A stretch of DNA of 64,000 bases. Origin: Lachnotalea sp. AF33-28 (GTDB lineage: Bacteria; Bacillota; Clostridia; Lachnospirales; Lachnospiraceae). Numbering within the stretch: position 1 is the first letter of the stretch; each line of letters opens with the position of its first letter. Position numbers and translations under genes: made by a program. Of the stretch, positions 42,805 to 51,190 are shown piece by piece. The notes below the pieces were generated by a model. That model worked only from the letters and a program-made list of their open reading frames with translations. It searched no databases and was not told the origin of the DNA. Location of the stretch: contig NZ_QUEE01000008.1 in the NCBI RefSeq assembly GCF_003477885.1, positions 203,149-267,148 on the forward strand. Direction: 5' to 3'.

Positions 42805-43970
42805 ATGAGCAAATATTCAGAAGCAGATGATTATATTGAACAGGTTTGTTCATATATTAAATTCCCTTTGATCAGGAAGAAAGCGGCAAATGAATTAATG
42901 AATCATATCGATGACAAAGTATTTGAATATGTACATTTGGGAGTGGACAGTAAGGAAGCAGGCTTGCGTGCAATAGAAGAGATGGGGGCTCCTGAAGATG
43001 TGGGCAGGTCAATAAATAATTTGTATTCGCCCAAAATTAATAAGATATTTATTGCAGCAATCATAGTAATGTTAACTGTGGGCTTAGTTTTAAGATGCTA
43101 TATGGATGTGATTAATCATGAATTGGCAGATTCCTTTTTTGTAAATAGTATTCAGTATGTTGTATGTATTGTGATTTTGCTGGCGATCACCTTTTCGAGA
43201 TTCAGCTATGCGAAAGGTATAATAAGAGCAAATTCAAGTATGTATTTTGTCATTATGTTGACAGCGGTAGCATATCCCTTACTAAGAATGGCCGGTTCAG
43301 ACTGGTGGCACCTGGGCAGAAATAGAAGTATTCTATTTTGCGGTATACTTCTGTCAGCTGTGCTGTGTTCTGTGTTGATATGGGGCAGCAAACGCGATGC
43401 GCCAACAATTCTTATGTAAATATATATACAGATGGTTACGGTAATGTACCAGAAGAGTTTGACACAGAAGGAGATCCGTCTGTTTTATTGATAAAAGATA
43501 ACAATGAGATTGTACGGTCATTAATTGAAAACGCAAATTGGGTGGGGCAGTCAAAATATATCAGAAGCAAAGAGCAGCTTAACAATATATTGCCGCAGTA
43601 TTATCAGAGTGATTTTATATGGGCTTTTTTAATAGTGAAATGGGGGATACTGCCGACTTGTATTGTAATTGTTGTGTTATTTGCAGTGTATATTGAACTG
43701 TTAAAGTGTGTGCATGGAGAGCGTAATTCTTTTGGAAAATATGTTGCCATTGGATGTATGCTTGGTTTATTTATGCAATGTATAGTTTATACTTTTGCTA
43801 ATTTGGGCTATGGTTATGGCTTATCTGTCAGTTATCCGTTTATTTCCGATGGGCATATCAGTATGATCATGAATACAATACTTGCAGGAATCATAAGTAA
43901 TGTTTTGCGCAATAATCGGCTTATGGTTGAAGAACCTTTTTTCTTAAGTAGAAGCCATTGTATGGAATAA
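42805..43970 (+). pseudogene. Frameshifted HAAS-domain/FtsW-like membrane protein
   Basis: The first frame (42805-43419, 204 residues) has an N-terminal HAAS-type domain (residues 1-75, KAANELMNHIDDKVFEYV) and four membrane segments, then stops shortly after VLIWGSKRD. A second frame, overlapping from about 43338 and ending at 43970, resumes with YVNIYTDGYGNVPEEF and ends with LSVSYPFISDGHISMIMNTI, which resembles the PFISYGG region of FtsW/RodA proteins. Together they look like one PadR-linked FtsW-like gene broken by a frameshift near 43400, possibly with a small deletion. Two separate functional proteins are a less likely reading. Confidence 0.65.
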
Positions 43971-44078
43971 TAAAAACAATATAAATATGTAGGATTTATA
44001 TGGAAAGATACAAAAGAATAATTGCTTTCTATGTTTACTTTTTTGTATGAACACAATTAATGCGTTTATCCTACAGTA

Positions 44079-44100
44079 TATGGAGATACAGAAAGAACCG
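44079..44100 (+). repeat. 22 bp direct repeat, left copy
   Basis: TATGGAGATACAGAAAGAACCG matches 49143-49164 at 21 of 22 positions. The two copies bracket the decayed phage and gene fragments. Between 43971 and 44195 I see nothing else that can be supported. Confidence 0.6.
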
Positions 44101-44195
44101 GCAATCAGTTAACGCTGTGAAATGGGTAGATTTACTGTCTGAATGAGCTGCGGAACAAGCTCATTGCAGAGGGCATATATACATGCCATGGCCTT

Positions 44196-44669
44196 TTACA
44201 TTCTCCACAGAGGTGGCTTGAGTGCGTAAAGCAGATTGATGATTTCGCTGGCAGTGATTTCCGTACCGCCTGCTGCAGTCACACCGATTTCTGCGCCGCC
44301 GGTCTCAGCAAAGAGGCCCAGAGGCTTGCCGTTACCGTCACCGAAGGTAAGCTCGCCGCCTTCCTAAATCCGCGCTGCTGCAGGCTTGGCACCGGCGATG
44401 TTAATCTTGTGCTGGCCGCTGGTAGTGATGACATTGGCAAGACCACGGAAGATGTTCTCCTCAGTCAACACATCGATAAGACGGGAATCGTACTCTTCAG
44501 GCACAAGGTAGCCGCCGTTCTCATCGATACCTTCAGAAAGGACATCGGAGGCATAGGTATTGGCGTCCTCATCGGAGAGCAGACCGTCCTTGTCACGCTT
44601 GGTTTCCACAAAGGCCTTTGCAGCCTCCCATGCCTTGTTAGGCTTTTCTCTGAGTTCCAAAATAGTCAT
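44196..44669 (-). pseudogene. Phage major capsid protein remnant (HK97 type)
   Basis: Reading on the minus strand from 44669, MTILELREKPNKAWEAAKAF and ENGGYLVPEEYDSRLIDVL match the start of HK97-type capsid proteins. A TAG at 44364-44366 interrupts it, after which the same frame continues with EGGELTFGDGNGKPLGLF and ITASEIINLLYALKPP, also capsid-like, to a TAA at 44196. Only about 156 residues remain of roughly 390, so internal parts are missing. It follows the prohead protease remnant as in intact phage. Confidence 0.8.
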
Positions 44670-44675
44670 AATAAA

Positions 44676-45395
44676 TTACCTCCAATTTTTGACAAAATTG
44701 AGTCTATCCATCAGGGAGCCGGCTTTGACTTTGGTTTCTGTCTGTGTGGGTCTGGCTTTGATCTTGCACTTGGCAGCGTTTTTATCCATGAGGGAATTAA
44801 GCACTGCTGTGCGGGAGAACATCATGCTGACCTGCGGCACCGGCACTTCGTCGGTAGAGGCAGAGCGCTGCATCAGCTCATCGGCGAAGCCAAGCTTGAT
44901 GGCTTTGTTGGCATCCATCCAAGTTTACGCATCCATGAGATGGGAGAGCTTGGCACGGGAGAGGCCGGTCTTGATTTCGTAAGCATTCAGAATCGAATCC
45001 TTCACGCTGTCCAGCATGTCGATAGCTTTCTGCATTTCCGCAGAGTTACCGAAGGCAACGGTTATGGGGTTATGAATCATCAGCATAGAAACCGGAGATA
45101 CCAGCACCTTGGTACCGGCCATAGCGATAACAGATGCCGCAGACGCTGCGATACCGTCTACCTTGACGGCCACATTGCCCTTGTAATCCATCAGCATGTT
45201 GTAAATCTGCGCTGCTGCAATGCAGTCGCCGCCGGGAGAGTTAATCCAAACAGTAATGTCACCAGAGCCGGAGTTCAGCTCATCCTTGAAAATCTGTGGA
45301 GTGACATCATCGTCAAACCAGCTTTCCACGGCGATTGTTCCGTTGAGGAACAGCGTTCTCTCCGTCACCGTCTCCAGAGTCTCCTGATTGGTCAC
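44676..45395 (-). pseudogene. ClpP-like phage prohead protease, nonsense mutation
   Basis: A 240-codon frame on the minus strand with a single in-frame TAA (44925-44927), where homologues have Glu in LMDAETWMDA. The N-terminal part has ITVWINSPGGDCIAAAQIYN, IAASAASVIAMAG with the Ser nucleophile, and MLMIHNPITVAFG with the His. After the stop, ANKAIKLGFADEL continues the family sequence. Apart from that stop it is nearly intact. Capsid-type phage use it to mature the prohead. Confidence 0.87.
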
Positions 45396-45570
45396 CGTCT
45401 GGGTCTTTCAGTTCCAGAACTTCTTCGGCAGGGATACGGTCTAAGTTCTCAAGTTCACGGATGTCGTTTGCACTCATTCAGCCGTTCTGTCTGCCGATAG
45501 CGTTTTTCGCCATCGAAATGGGACTGTAGCCAACAAGACCGTCAAAGCCGAGGCCCGGAATATGTGCCTT
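45313..45570 (-). pseudogene. Phage portal protein remnant
   Basis: On the minus strand, GLGFDGLVGYSPISMAKNAI is a hallmark stretch of HK97-type portals. It is joined to GRQNG, a TGA (45478-45480) where Trp would be expected, and MSANDIRELENLDRIPAEE, a segment from near the C-terminus of portals. So the centre of the gene is deleted and the junction is marked by a stop. The frame ends at 45313, overlapping the protease start. Confidence 0.8.
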
Positions 45571-45745
45571 CAATCTGTGAGGACAGCAGGGCTTCCTTAC
45601 GGACATACACGGAAACAAATAAGGAAACGCTTGGTATGCGGGATGCAATGCTTTCCAAAATCGTTGGATGAGCGGTGGGCAAACGAGATGTACGCGCGGT
45701 GTCACCAGCGAGGGGAAAATCCTTGCGGCAGATCCAGCCAGTCAC
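45560..45745 (-). pseudogene. Fic-family protein N-terminal fragment
   Basis: On the minus strand, SVSLFVSVYVRKEALLSSQI followed by EGT matches the conserved N-terminal region of Fic/DOC-domain proteins, where an SxIEGxN-like helix lies. The frame then runs straight into the portal remnant and ends. No HPFxxGNGR catalytic motif remains. It is a chimeric junction between two unrelated genes. The 45746-46073 stretch beyond it holds no gene I can support. Confidence 0.65.
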
Positions 45746-46073
45746 AGACGAAGTGAACAGGAGTGGGGCTTGTCCCTGATTATGGATGAAGCACGGAAAG
45801 GTGCAGCCGCAGGCGGCCCTTTCTGGGCGATTGGGAATTGAACGATTGTGATGGAAAAAGGGATGGATAAGTGATATACTCTAAGACAAACTGGAAGTTG
45901 TAGAGCTGAACAGACAAAAAAGAAATGGGGACGACAGCCTATTGTGAAAACAGGCGAGACAACTCATTGTAAAAGGATTTTGACAGGTAATAATACATAT
46001 GACAAAGCCATTTGATAGACGAAAGGCTTTCTCCTCCGTAAAATAAAAAGCACAACAAAGGCGGTGACAAACA

Positions 46074-46733
46074 ATGGATATTGGAAAACGAATACAGGAA
46101 GCAAGATTAAACGCGAAGCTCACACAGGAAAATGCGGCGGAAGCTCTGGGCGTGAGTAGACAGACAATTTCAAATTGGGAAAACGAAAAGACCTACCCGG
46201 ATATTGTCAGCGTTGTTAAAATGAGCGACCTGTATTCCGTTAGTCTTGACCGCCTGCTAAAGGAGGAAAAGTCTATGTCAAATTATTTGGAGTATCTCGA
46301 TGAAAGCACAAATGTGGTAAAAAGCAAAAACAAGCTGGCAAAGCTCATACTGATTATTTCGTATCTTGCAATATGGGCGTTTGCGTTAATTACTTTTTGG
46401 TTTTTTTCCGACCCCTCCGACGCAATGGGGTACGGCGTCATGTTTTTGTGGGTGCTTATCCCGATAACTACTTTCGTTCTTTCTTTACTCATAGGGAAAA
46501 ACGACTATTGGGGCAAGCTGAAATGGATCTCCGCCGTCGTATTTGGTGTGATGTATATGCTCGCCGAATATGCGACCTTCAGCGCGGCTAATATGAAAAC
46601 TTTCGGAAATATCAATGCGCCAGAATGGGGCATGATTTTAGGCGGGTGTATCGTGTCCGCTGTCGGGCTGGCAATCGGCATCGGGATTAAGCAAATTACA
46701 CAACGCAAAAAAGCAGAAAGCAACGGTAAATAA
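46074..46733 (+). CDS. XRE-family regulator with C-terminal membrane segments
   Basis: A 219-residue protein: Cro/CI helix-turn-helix (IQEARLNAKLTQENAAEALG, then VSRQTISNWENEKTYPD) at residues 5-60, a linker, and four hydrophobic segments between about 88 and 212. Membrane-linked XRE proteins of this type occur widely in Firmicutes and have unclear roles; some may sense envelope stress. GGCGGTGACAAACA precedes the start. Unlike its neighbours it has no disruption. Confidence 0.88.
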   Translation: MDIGKRIQEARLNAKLTQENAAEALGVSRQTISNWENEKTYPDIVSVVKMSDLYSVSLDRLLKEEKSMSNYLEYLDESTNVVKSKNKLAKLILIISYLAIWAFALITFWFFSDPSDAMGYGVMFLWVLIPITTFVLSLLIGKNDYWGKLKWISAVVFGVMYMLAEYATFSAANMKTFGNINAPEWGMILGGCIVSAVGLAIGIGIKQITQRKKAESNGK

Positions 46734-46828
46734 ACGCTGTTGAAAAAGACAAATCCCGAGTTGGCGGGATGAAAGAAATGAAAAGTTGCCTATTTGACTC
46801 GATAAGTCGGAAGTTATGAGGATAAGAA

Positions 46829-47341
46829 ATGATTGTTTTAATTACAGGAGCATCACATACAGGCAAAACAGTACTTGCTCAAAAATTACTCGAAAAATAT
46901 AAATATCCCTATTTTTCAATAGACCATTTGAAAATGGGTTTCATTCGTAGTGGCTATACCAAGCTTACACCCGAAGATGACGATGAGCTTACAGAGTATC
47001 TGTGGCCTATTGTTCGTGAAATGATTAAGACCGCCATAGAGAATAAGCAAAACCTTATTATTGAAGGGTGTTATATCCCTTTTGATTGGGCAAATGCTTT
47101 TGCAAAAGAATATCTTGATAATATCAAATACTACTGCCTTGTGATGAGCGAAAGATATATTAAGAATAATTTTGATAGTATAAAAAAATATGCAAGTGCC
47201 GTAGAAAATCGTTTAGATGATGAATGTTGTACGATGGAAAGCGTTTTAAAAGATAATGCTCATTTTTTTACAAGTGCAAAAAAACATAATGTAAATATCG
47301 TATTTATTGATGATAGTTATGAGATAGATATTGATTTATGA
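46829..47341 (+). CDS. Small P-loop ATPase/kinase-like protein
   Basis: A 170-residue protein with Walker A GASHTGKTVLAQKL at residues 7-20 and a hydrophobic strand ending in LIIEGCYIP that could supply the Walker B-type acid. It resembles small AAA or adenylylate/shikimate-kinase-like P-loop proteins of unknown substrate. It is intact and AT-rich (many Lys, Asn and Ile), unlike the host backbone, and so is probably acquired. Confidence 0.75.
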   Translation: MIVLITGASHTGKTVLAQKLLEKYKYPYFSIDHLKMGFIRSGYTKLTPEDDDELTEYLWPIVREMIKTAIENKQNLIIEGCYIPFDWANAFAKEYLDNIKYYCLVMSERYIKNNFDSIKKYASAVENRLDDECCTMESVLKDNAHFFTSAKKHNVNIVFIDDSYEIDIDL

Positions 47342-47369
47342 TAAACAGTAAAAAATAATTACATCGTTA

Positions 47370-47498
47370 ATTATTGTATTGCTGCCGGGAACCGGCGTGA
47401 TTTATACAATTTCAACCGGAATTGTGCAAGGAAAGAAAGTGTGATTGCTGTGATTGGCTGTACAGCGGGACTGATGGAAATTCTTTTGATATTTACTA
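47370..47498 (+). pseudogene. LysE/RhtB-type exporter fragment, frameshifted
   Basis: IIVLLPGTGVIYTISTGIVQ matches the first conserved loop of LysE/RhtB amino-acid exporters, followed by GKK, then a shift into SVIAVIGCTAGLMEI. Only this part of about 40 residues remains. The flanking 250 bases have no other coding signal. Confidence 0.55.
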
Positions 47499-47590
47499 TA
47501 AAAGATAGATAATATGACATACATTGTCATGTTTTTATTGTTATCCTTATTCTTGTAAACAACATTACAAGAGTTTAGGAGGAATGTAAA

Positions 47591-47818
47591 ATGAATTACG
47601 AAATCGTAGAGGTTAAACAAAAAATCGTTGTAGGTTATACCGGAAGAACTAGTAACACCAGTGCAGATATGTAAAGCGTAATAGGTGGGCTATGGGAAAA
47701 GCTATATTCGCCAAAGTCTGCAGCTGCAATTCACGGTAGGACAAACGAATATGCAATTGGTCTATATTCTAATTATGAAGATGATAAGTATGATGCAACG
47801 GCTCTGTATCTGCATTGA
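47591..47818 (+). pseudogene. GyrI-like effector-binding domain protein, disrupted
   Basis: MNYEIVEVKQKIVVGYTGRT starts a GyrI/AraC-effector-type domain behind GGAGGAATGTAAA. A TAA at 47672-47674 interrupts it, after which the same frame continues SVIGGLWEKLYSPKS and NEYAIGLYSNYED to a TGA at 47816. The conserved order is kept, so this is a nonsense-mutated and 3'-damaged gene. Confidence 0.7.
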
Positions 47819-48301
47819 GCATGACCCCAATCGTGGATTGCAACGGTGGAATTTCCCTTTTAAGTCGTTAGAAATTGCAAAATTGTATTTGCGTACTGCT
47901 GATTATAGTATGAAAAAGCCATGTGGTATTTATGAGCTGAAAAGTGAAAATGACAGATTTGGCTCCGTTGATTGTGCAATACATAGGAAAAATATTTTTT
48001 ATCCGCCGCTGACAAACACAAAATCTGCGAGGCCCCTTCCTGTTCCAAAAGAATTTATGGCTGATCCCCAAAAGGTCGGAATCGGATTTTTTGAATGAAG
48101 ATGAGGATGCTTATACTGTTTTCTATACTTGCGATATATGGAATGCTGATAGTAAGAAAGAAAACAGGCAGTGCATGGGGATGTGTGTTTGCGTTTTGCT
48201 TTATCTGGAACGCTATGTAAATGCAGGGCTTGAAGAATTAAAAAAATGAATTTAAGAAGGTGAACAGTTTCCGATATGGTGAATTGAGAAAGAGGTCTGA
48301 A
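47819..48301 (+). other. Gene-poor AT-rich stretch with unidentified coding fragments
   Basis: One frame from about 47911 encodes MKKPCGIYELKSENDRFGSV and continues to 48098; another from about 48095 gives DEDAYTVFYTCDIWNADSKK to 48249. Neither has a clear ribosome site or family I recognise. They look like decayed pieces similar to their neighbours. No RNA or regulatory element was recognised. Confidence 0.4.
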
Positions 48302-49047
48302 ATGAAATCGATTGGATTATTTAAGGCAATGGCTTTGACATGGAAAGCCGATAAAATGACTGCCGACGAGCGTACTGCGCTGCAGCAGAAACGCCTGTAT
48401 GAGTTAATTTTATATGCGAAAGAAAACAGCCCTTATTTTTCAAAATTATATGAGGGAATCAATCTTGCAGCTCCGCTGTCCTCTTTTCCTGTTACAAACA
48501 AAAAAGAAATGATGGCACATTTTGATGAATGGCTGACAGACAATAACGTATCAAGGAAACAGGTTGAGTATTTCATGTCCGACCTGTCAAATGACGGGAC
48601 AAAATTAAATGGAAAATACTTAGTCTATACTACATCGGGATCAACAGGAACTCCCTGCATTGTCCTTTATGATGATACTGCTATCAATGTTTCTTCGGCT
48701 ATCGGCGTTTTGCGAAGCTTTGCCCGCAAATCAGATATGAAGAAATTTATGCAAAGCGGTGGAAAAACAATTGCTCTATTTGCGGATAATGGGTTTTATC
48801 TGGGCTGCGGCTCCGTAAAATACAATCTCATGGAATAGAGCGTTTCCAGATTATACAGCATAGTAACAATCAATTAGAATTGCGTCTGACAGCGAATAAT
48901 AGGAGGCAGGTATTTGGGGAAGCAAAGCAGGCTGTTGAAAACTATTTATTCAAAAACAGTGTAACTGCCGAAGTGTATTTATCGGACGACTTACCGCAAG
49001 CAAATCCGATCAGCTGCAAGTATAAGCATATCATATCAAAAAAATGA
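48302..49047 (+). pseudogene. Acyl-adenylate ligase (PaaK/CapK-like) with internal deletion
   Basis: From the ATG at 48302, 178 residues match the N-terminal part of phenylacetate-CoA-ligase-like adenylating enzymes, including the ATP loop TTSGSTGTPC. The frame stops at 48838 and, in another frame from about 48839, RFQIIQHSNNQLELRLTANN and a C-terminal lid-like segment ending HIISKK continue to a TGA at 49045-49047. About 200 central residues are missing. The original substrate is unknown. Confidence 0.72.
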
Positions 49048-49050
49048 GGT

Positions 49051-49142
49051 AATGCCAAGGATCAACGGACACAGTTCTGCGATGCTTCGCAGAAATGCCA
49101 TCAATGTCCGCTTTATTGCAGTCGATGATGAATACGACAACC
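49051..49142 (+). pseudogene. Possible serine-recombinase fragment
   Basis: The plus-strand frame contains INVRFIAVDDEYDNL, close to the VRFIAVNDxxDS motif in the resolvase domain of large serine recombinases (TnpX type). It is cut at the right copy of the 22 bp direct repeat. Only about 15 residues support it, so this is tentative. Confidence 0.4.
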
Positions 49143-49164
49143 TATGGAGATACAGAAAAAACCG
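49143..49164 (+). repeat. 22 bp direct repeat, right copy
   Basis: TATGGAGATACAGAAAAAACCG, 21 of 22 identical to 44079-44100. It overlaps the end of the recombinase-like fragment and directly precedes the trpB2 promoter. Confidence 0.6.
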
Positions 49165-49165
49165 C

Positions 49166-49194
49166 TTGACATTTTGCCCGCAATTTAGTATAGT
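49166..49194 (+). promoter_or_regulatory. Promoter of the T-box/trpB2 transcript
   Basis: TTGACA (49166-49171), 17 bases, TATAGT (49189-49194), a near-consensus sigma-A promoter just ahead of the T-box leader. Confidence 0.85.
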
Positions 49195-49204
49195 AACGTC
49201 ATAA

Positions 49205-49493
49205 ATCAGAGATTGAAACCGATGAATAAGAATAGTACATATCCGGAAGTATTGTTTACAGAGAGCCCTAAGCGGTGGGATCAGGGCAGCAGTCAGGGTG
49301 TGGAATGGACTTATGAGGGCAGGGAGAACGATGCGGGAGCATTCAGTAATACCTGACGGGGACTTCACCCGTTACCAGGGAAGTGCATATGGATGTATGC
49401 AGTGAGAGTGAGCGCAATGCGCTAAGCCGGGTGGTACCGCAAAAGTGATCGACAGACTTTTGTCCCAGTAATGGGATGGAGGTCTGTTTTTTT
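49205..49493 (+). promoter_or_regulatory. T-box riboswitch, tryptophan specifier
   Basis: The leader holds the T-box core GGGTGGTACCGC (49429-49440) and a stem I with specifier context GAA-TGG-AC, where TGG (49306-49308) is the Trp codon. A terminator formed by ACAGAC (49452-49457) and GTCTGT (49482-49487), with inner pairing TGTCCCA/TGGGA, ends in seven T. Uncharged tRNA-Trp should bind and let transcription continue into trpB2. Confidence 0.92.
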
Positions 49494-49494
49494 A

Positions 49495-49514
49495 TTCAAT
49501 AGGAAAATACGACC
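49495..49514 (-). repeat. 20 bp dispersed motif, copy 3 (inverted)
   Basis: On the minus strand this reads GGTCGTATTTTCCTATTGAA, one or two changes from the copies at 10713 and 24646. It lies just after the T-box terminator and extends into a short palindrome TTCAATAGG...CCTATTGAA (49495-49520). Confidence 0.7.
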
Positions 49515-49642
49515 TATTGAACAAAAATGCTTAGCAAGGATCGCACTGCAGGAAGGCATTATGTCGCTAAAGCGACCTGCCAGCGGGATTCATATACATT
49601 TCATTGAAACAATCTCAATTAAAAGTAAAGGAGAGTACAATT

Positions 49643-51022
49643 ATGACAAAGATTCCGCACAGACTTTATTTGACAGAGGAGCAGATGCCGAAGCAGTGGT
49701 ACAATTTGAGGGCGGATATGAAGGAACAGCCGGACCCGATGTTAAACCCTGCCACGTTTCAGCCGGCCACGGAAGAAGAACTCTATCCGGTATTCTGTGA
49801 AAAACTGGCTCATCAGGAGATGGACGGTGCCACAAGATATGTGGATATACCTGAAGAAATCCAGGAATTTTATAAGATGTACCGCCCGTCACCGCTGATC
49901 AGGGCTTACAATCTGGAGAAAGCGCTGGATACGCCGGCGAAAATCTATTATAAATTCGAAGGAAACAATACTTCCGGCAGCCATAAGCTCAATTCCGCAA
50001 TCGCACAGGCATATTACGCTAAGGAGCAGGGCTTAAAGGGTCTGACCACGGAGACCGGAGCCGGCCAGTGGGGAACGGCGCTGGCGGAAGCGTGCGCATA
50101 TTATCATCTGCCCCTGACCGTATATATGGTGAAATGCTCTTACGAGCAGAAACCCTTCCGCAAGGCGATTATAGAAACCTTTGATGCGGACATCGTGCCT
50201 AGCCCCAGCATGACCACCAATGCCGGCCGTGCGATCCTGGCGGAGCATCCGGATACCAGCGGCAGCCTGGGATGCGCCATATCTGAGGCTGTGGAAAAGG
50301 CTGTGAGTACCCCCGGCTATAAATATGTGCTGGGTTCCGTGCTGAACCAGGTGCTGCTGCATCAGTCCGTGATCGGCCTGGAATCCAAGACAGCGATGGA
50401 AATCCTTGGCGAGTATCCGGATATCGTGATCGGATGCGCAGGCGGCGGCTCCAATCTGGGCGGTCTGATTGCACCGTTTATGCAGGATAAGCTGACCGGT
50501 AAAGCCGATCCGAGGATTGTAGCGGTGGAACCGGCATCCTGTCCTTCCCTCACCAGAGGACGTTACGCTTACGATTACTGTGATACGGGTAAAGTAACGC
50601 CGCTTGCCAGAATGTATACGCTGGGCTGCGGATTCATTCCATCCGCAAACCATGCGGGCGGCCTGCGCTATCATGGAATGTCCCCGATCCTTTCCAAACT
50701 GTATCATGACGGTTACATGGAAGCTGTTTCAGTGGAACAGACCAAAGTATTTGAAGCGGCAATCATGTTCGCAAAGCAGGAAACCATTCTGCCCGCGCCG
50801 GAATCCGCCCATGCGATCCGCGCGGCGGTGGATGAAGCGCTGAAGTGCAAAGAGAGCGGCGAGGCCAAGACGATTCTGTTCGGCTTGACAGGAACCGGCT
50901 ATTTTGATATGAATGCTTATTCCTCCTATCTTGCAGGAAGCATGAGCGACTATATCCCCACGGATGAGGAGCTGGCCGTCGGATTTGCAGGCCTTCCTAA
51001 GATTCCGGGCATTCAGGAATAA
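49643..51022 (+). CDS. trpB2: TrpB2-type tryptophan synthase beta-like enzyme
   Basis: A 459-residue PLP enzyme read from the ATG at 49643 behind AAAGGAGAG. It has the TrpB2 layout: an N-terminal extension (LYLTEEQMPKQWYNLRADM), PLP Lys in NNTSGSHKLNSAIAQAY, ETGAGQWGTALA, and the phosphate loop GCAGGGSNLGGL. It should condense indole with serine to tryptophan. No trpA or other trp gene is nearby, so it probably salvages indole or works with a distant pathway. Its T-box reads a Trp codon, which supports the assignment. Confidence 0.93.
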   Translation: MTKIPHRLYLTEEQMPKQWYNLRADMKEQPDPMLNPATFQPATEEELYPVFCEKLAHQEMDGATRYVDIPEEIQEFYKMYRPSPLIRAYNLEKALDTPAKIYYKFEGNNTSGSHKLNSAIAQAYYAKEQGLKGLTTETGAGQWGTALAEACAYYHLPLTVYMVKCSYEQKPFRKAIIETFDADIVPSPSMTTNAGRAILAEHPDTSGSLGCAISEAVEKAVSTPGYKYVLGSVLNQVLLHQSVIGLESKTAMEILGEYPDIVIGCAGGGSNLGGLIAPFMQDKLTGKADPRIVAVEPASCPSLTRGRYAYDYCDTGKVTPLARMYTLGCGFIPSANHAGGLRYHGMSPILSKLYHDGYMEAVSVEQTKVFEAAIMFAKQETILPAPESAHAIRAAVDEALKCKESGEAKTILFGLTGTGYFDMNAYSSYLAGSMSDYIPTDEELAVGFAGLPKIPGIQE

Positions 51023-51051
51023 ATGAATAAAGGATAAGGACAAAACACTGC

Positions 51052-51090
51052 GGTCAGGATCTTTAGGGGTCCTGACCGTTTTATTTTTGT
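51052..51090 (+). terminator. Terminator of trpB2
   Basis: CGGTCAGGA and TCCTGACCG (within 51053-51080) form a 9 bp stem followed by TTTTATTTTT. Confidence 0.9.
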
Positions 51091-51098
51091 AAATCTGC

Positions 51099-51142
51099 TT
51101 GCAATAATATTATCAAAGTGATAATATTATCATAATGATAAT
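51099..51142 (+). promoter_or_regulatory. Promoter with two abutting 17 bp operators
   Basis: TTGCAA (51099-51104), 17 bases, TAATAT (51122-51127). Two identical-design sites ATTATCA-N3-TGATAAT lie back to back at 51109-51125 and 51126-51142, covering the spacer, the -10 and the start. The first is part of a larger perfect dyad with 12 bp arms (51104-51130). They are likely bound by the regulator encoded at 51191. Confidence 0.8.
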
Positions 51143-51190
51143 GAAAGGGGCGAAAGAGGAAGAAAAGAGTTCAGCAAGCTGAAATTTTGG

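Noticed and set aside
45478..45480. Use of TGA as a sense codon (recoding)
   Set aside because: The neighbouring remnants also have TAA and TAG stops plus deletions, and intact genes in the window use TGA as a stop; decay explains it.
44409..45500. Long open frame on the plus strand (363 residues) opposite the phage remnants
   Set aside because: It runs antisense to the clearly phage-like portal, protease and capsid sequence, has no family-like motif and no ribosome site; its length follows from codon bias on the other strand.
49036..49368. 110-residue minus-strand frame in the trpB2 leader
   Set aside because: The plus strand here is a promoter and T-box; the frame has no ribosome site or family features.
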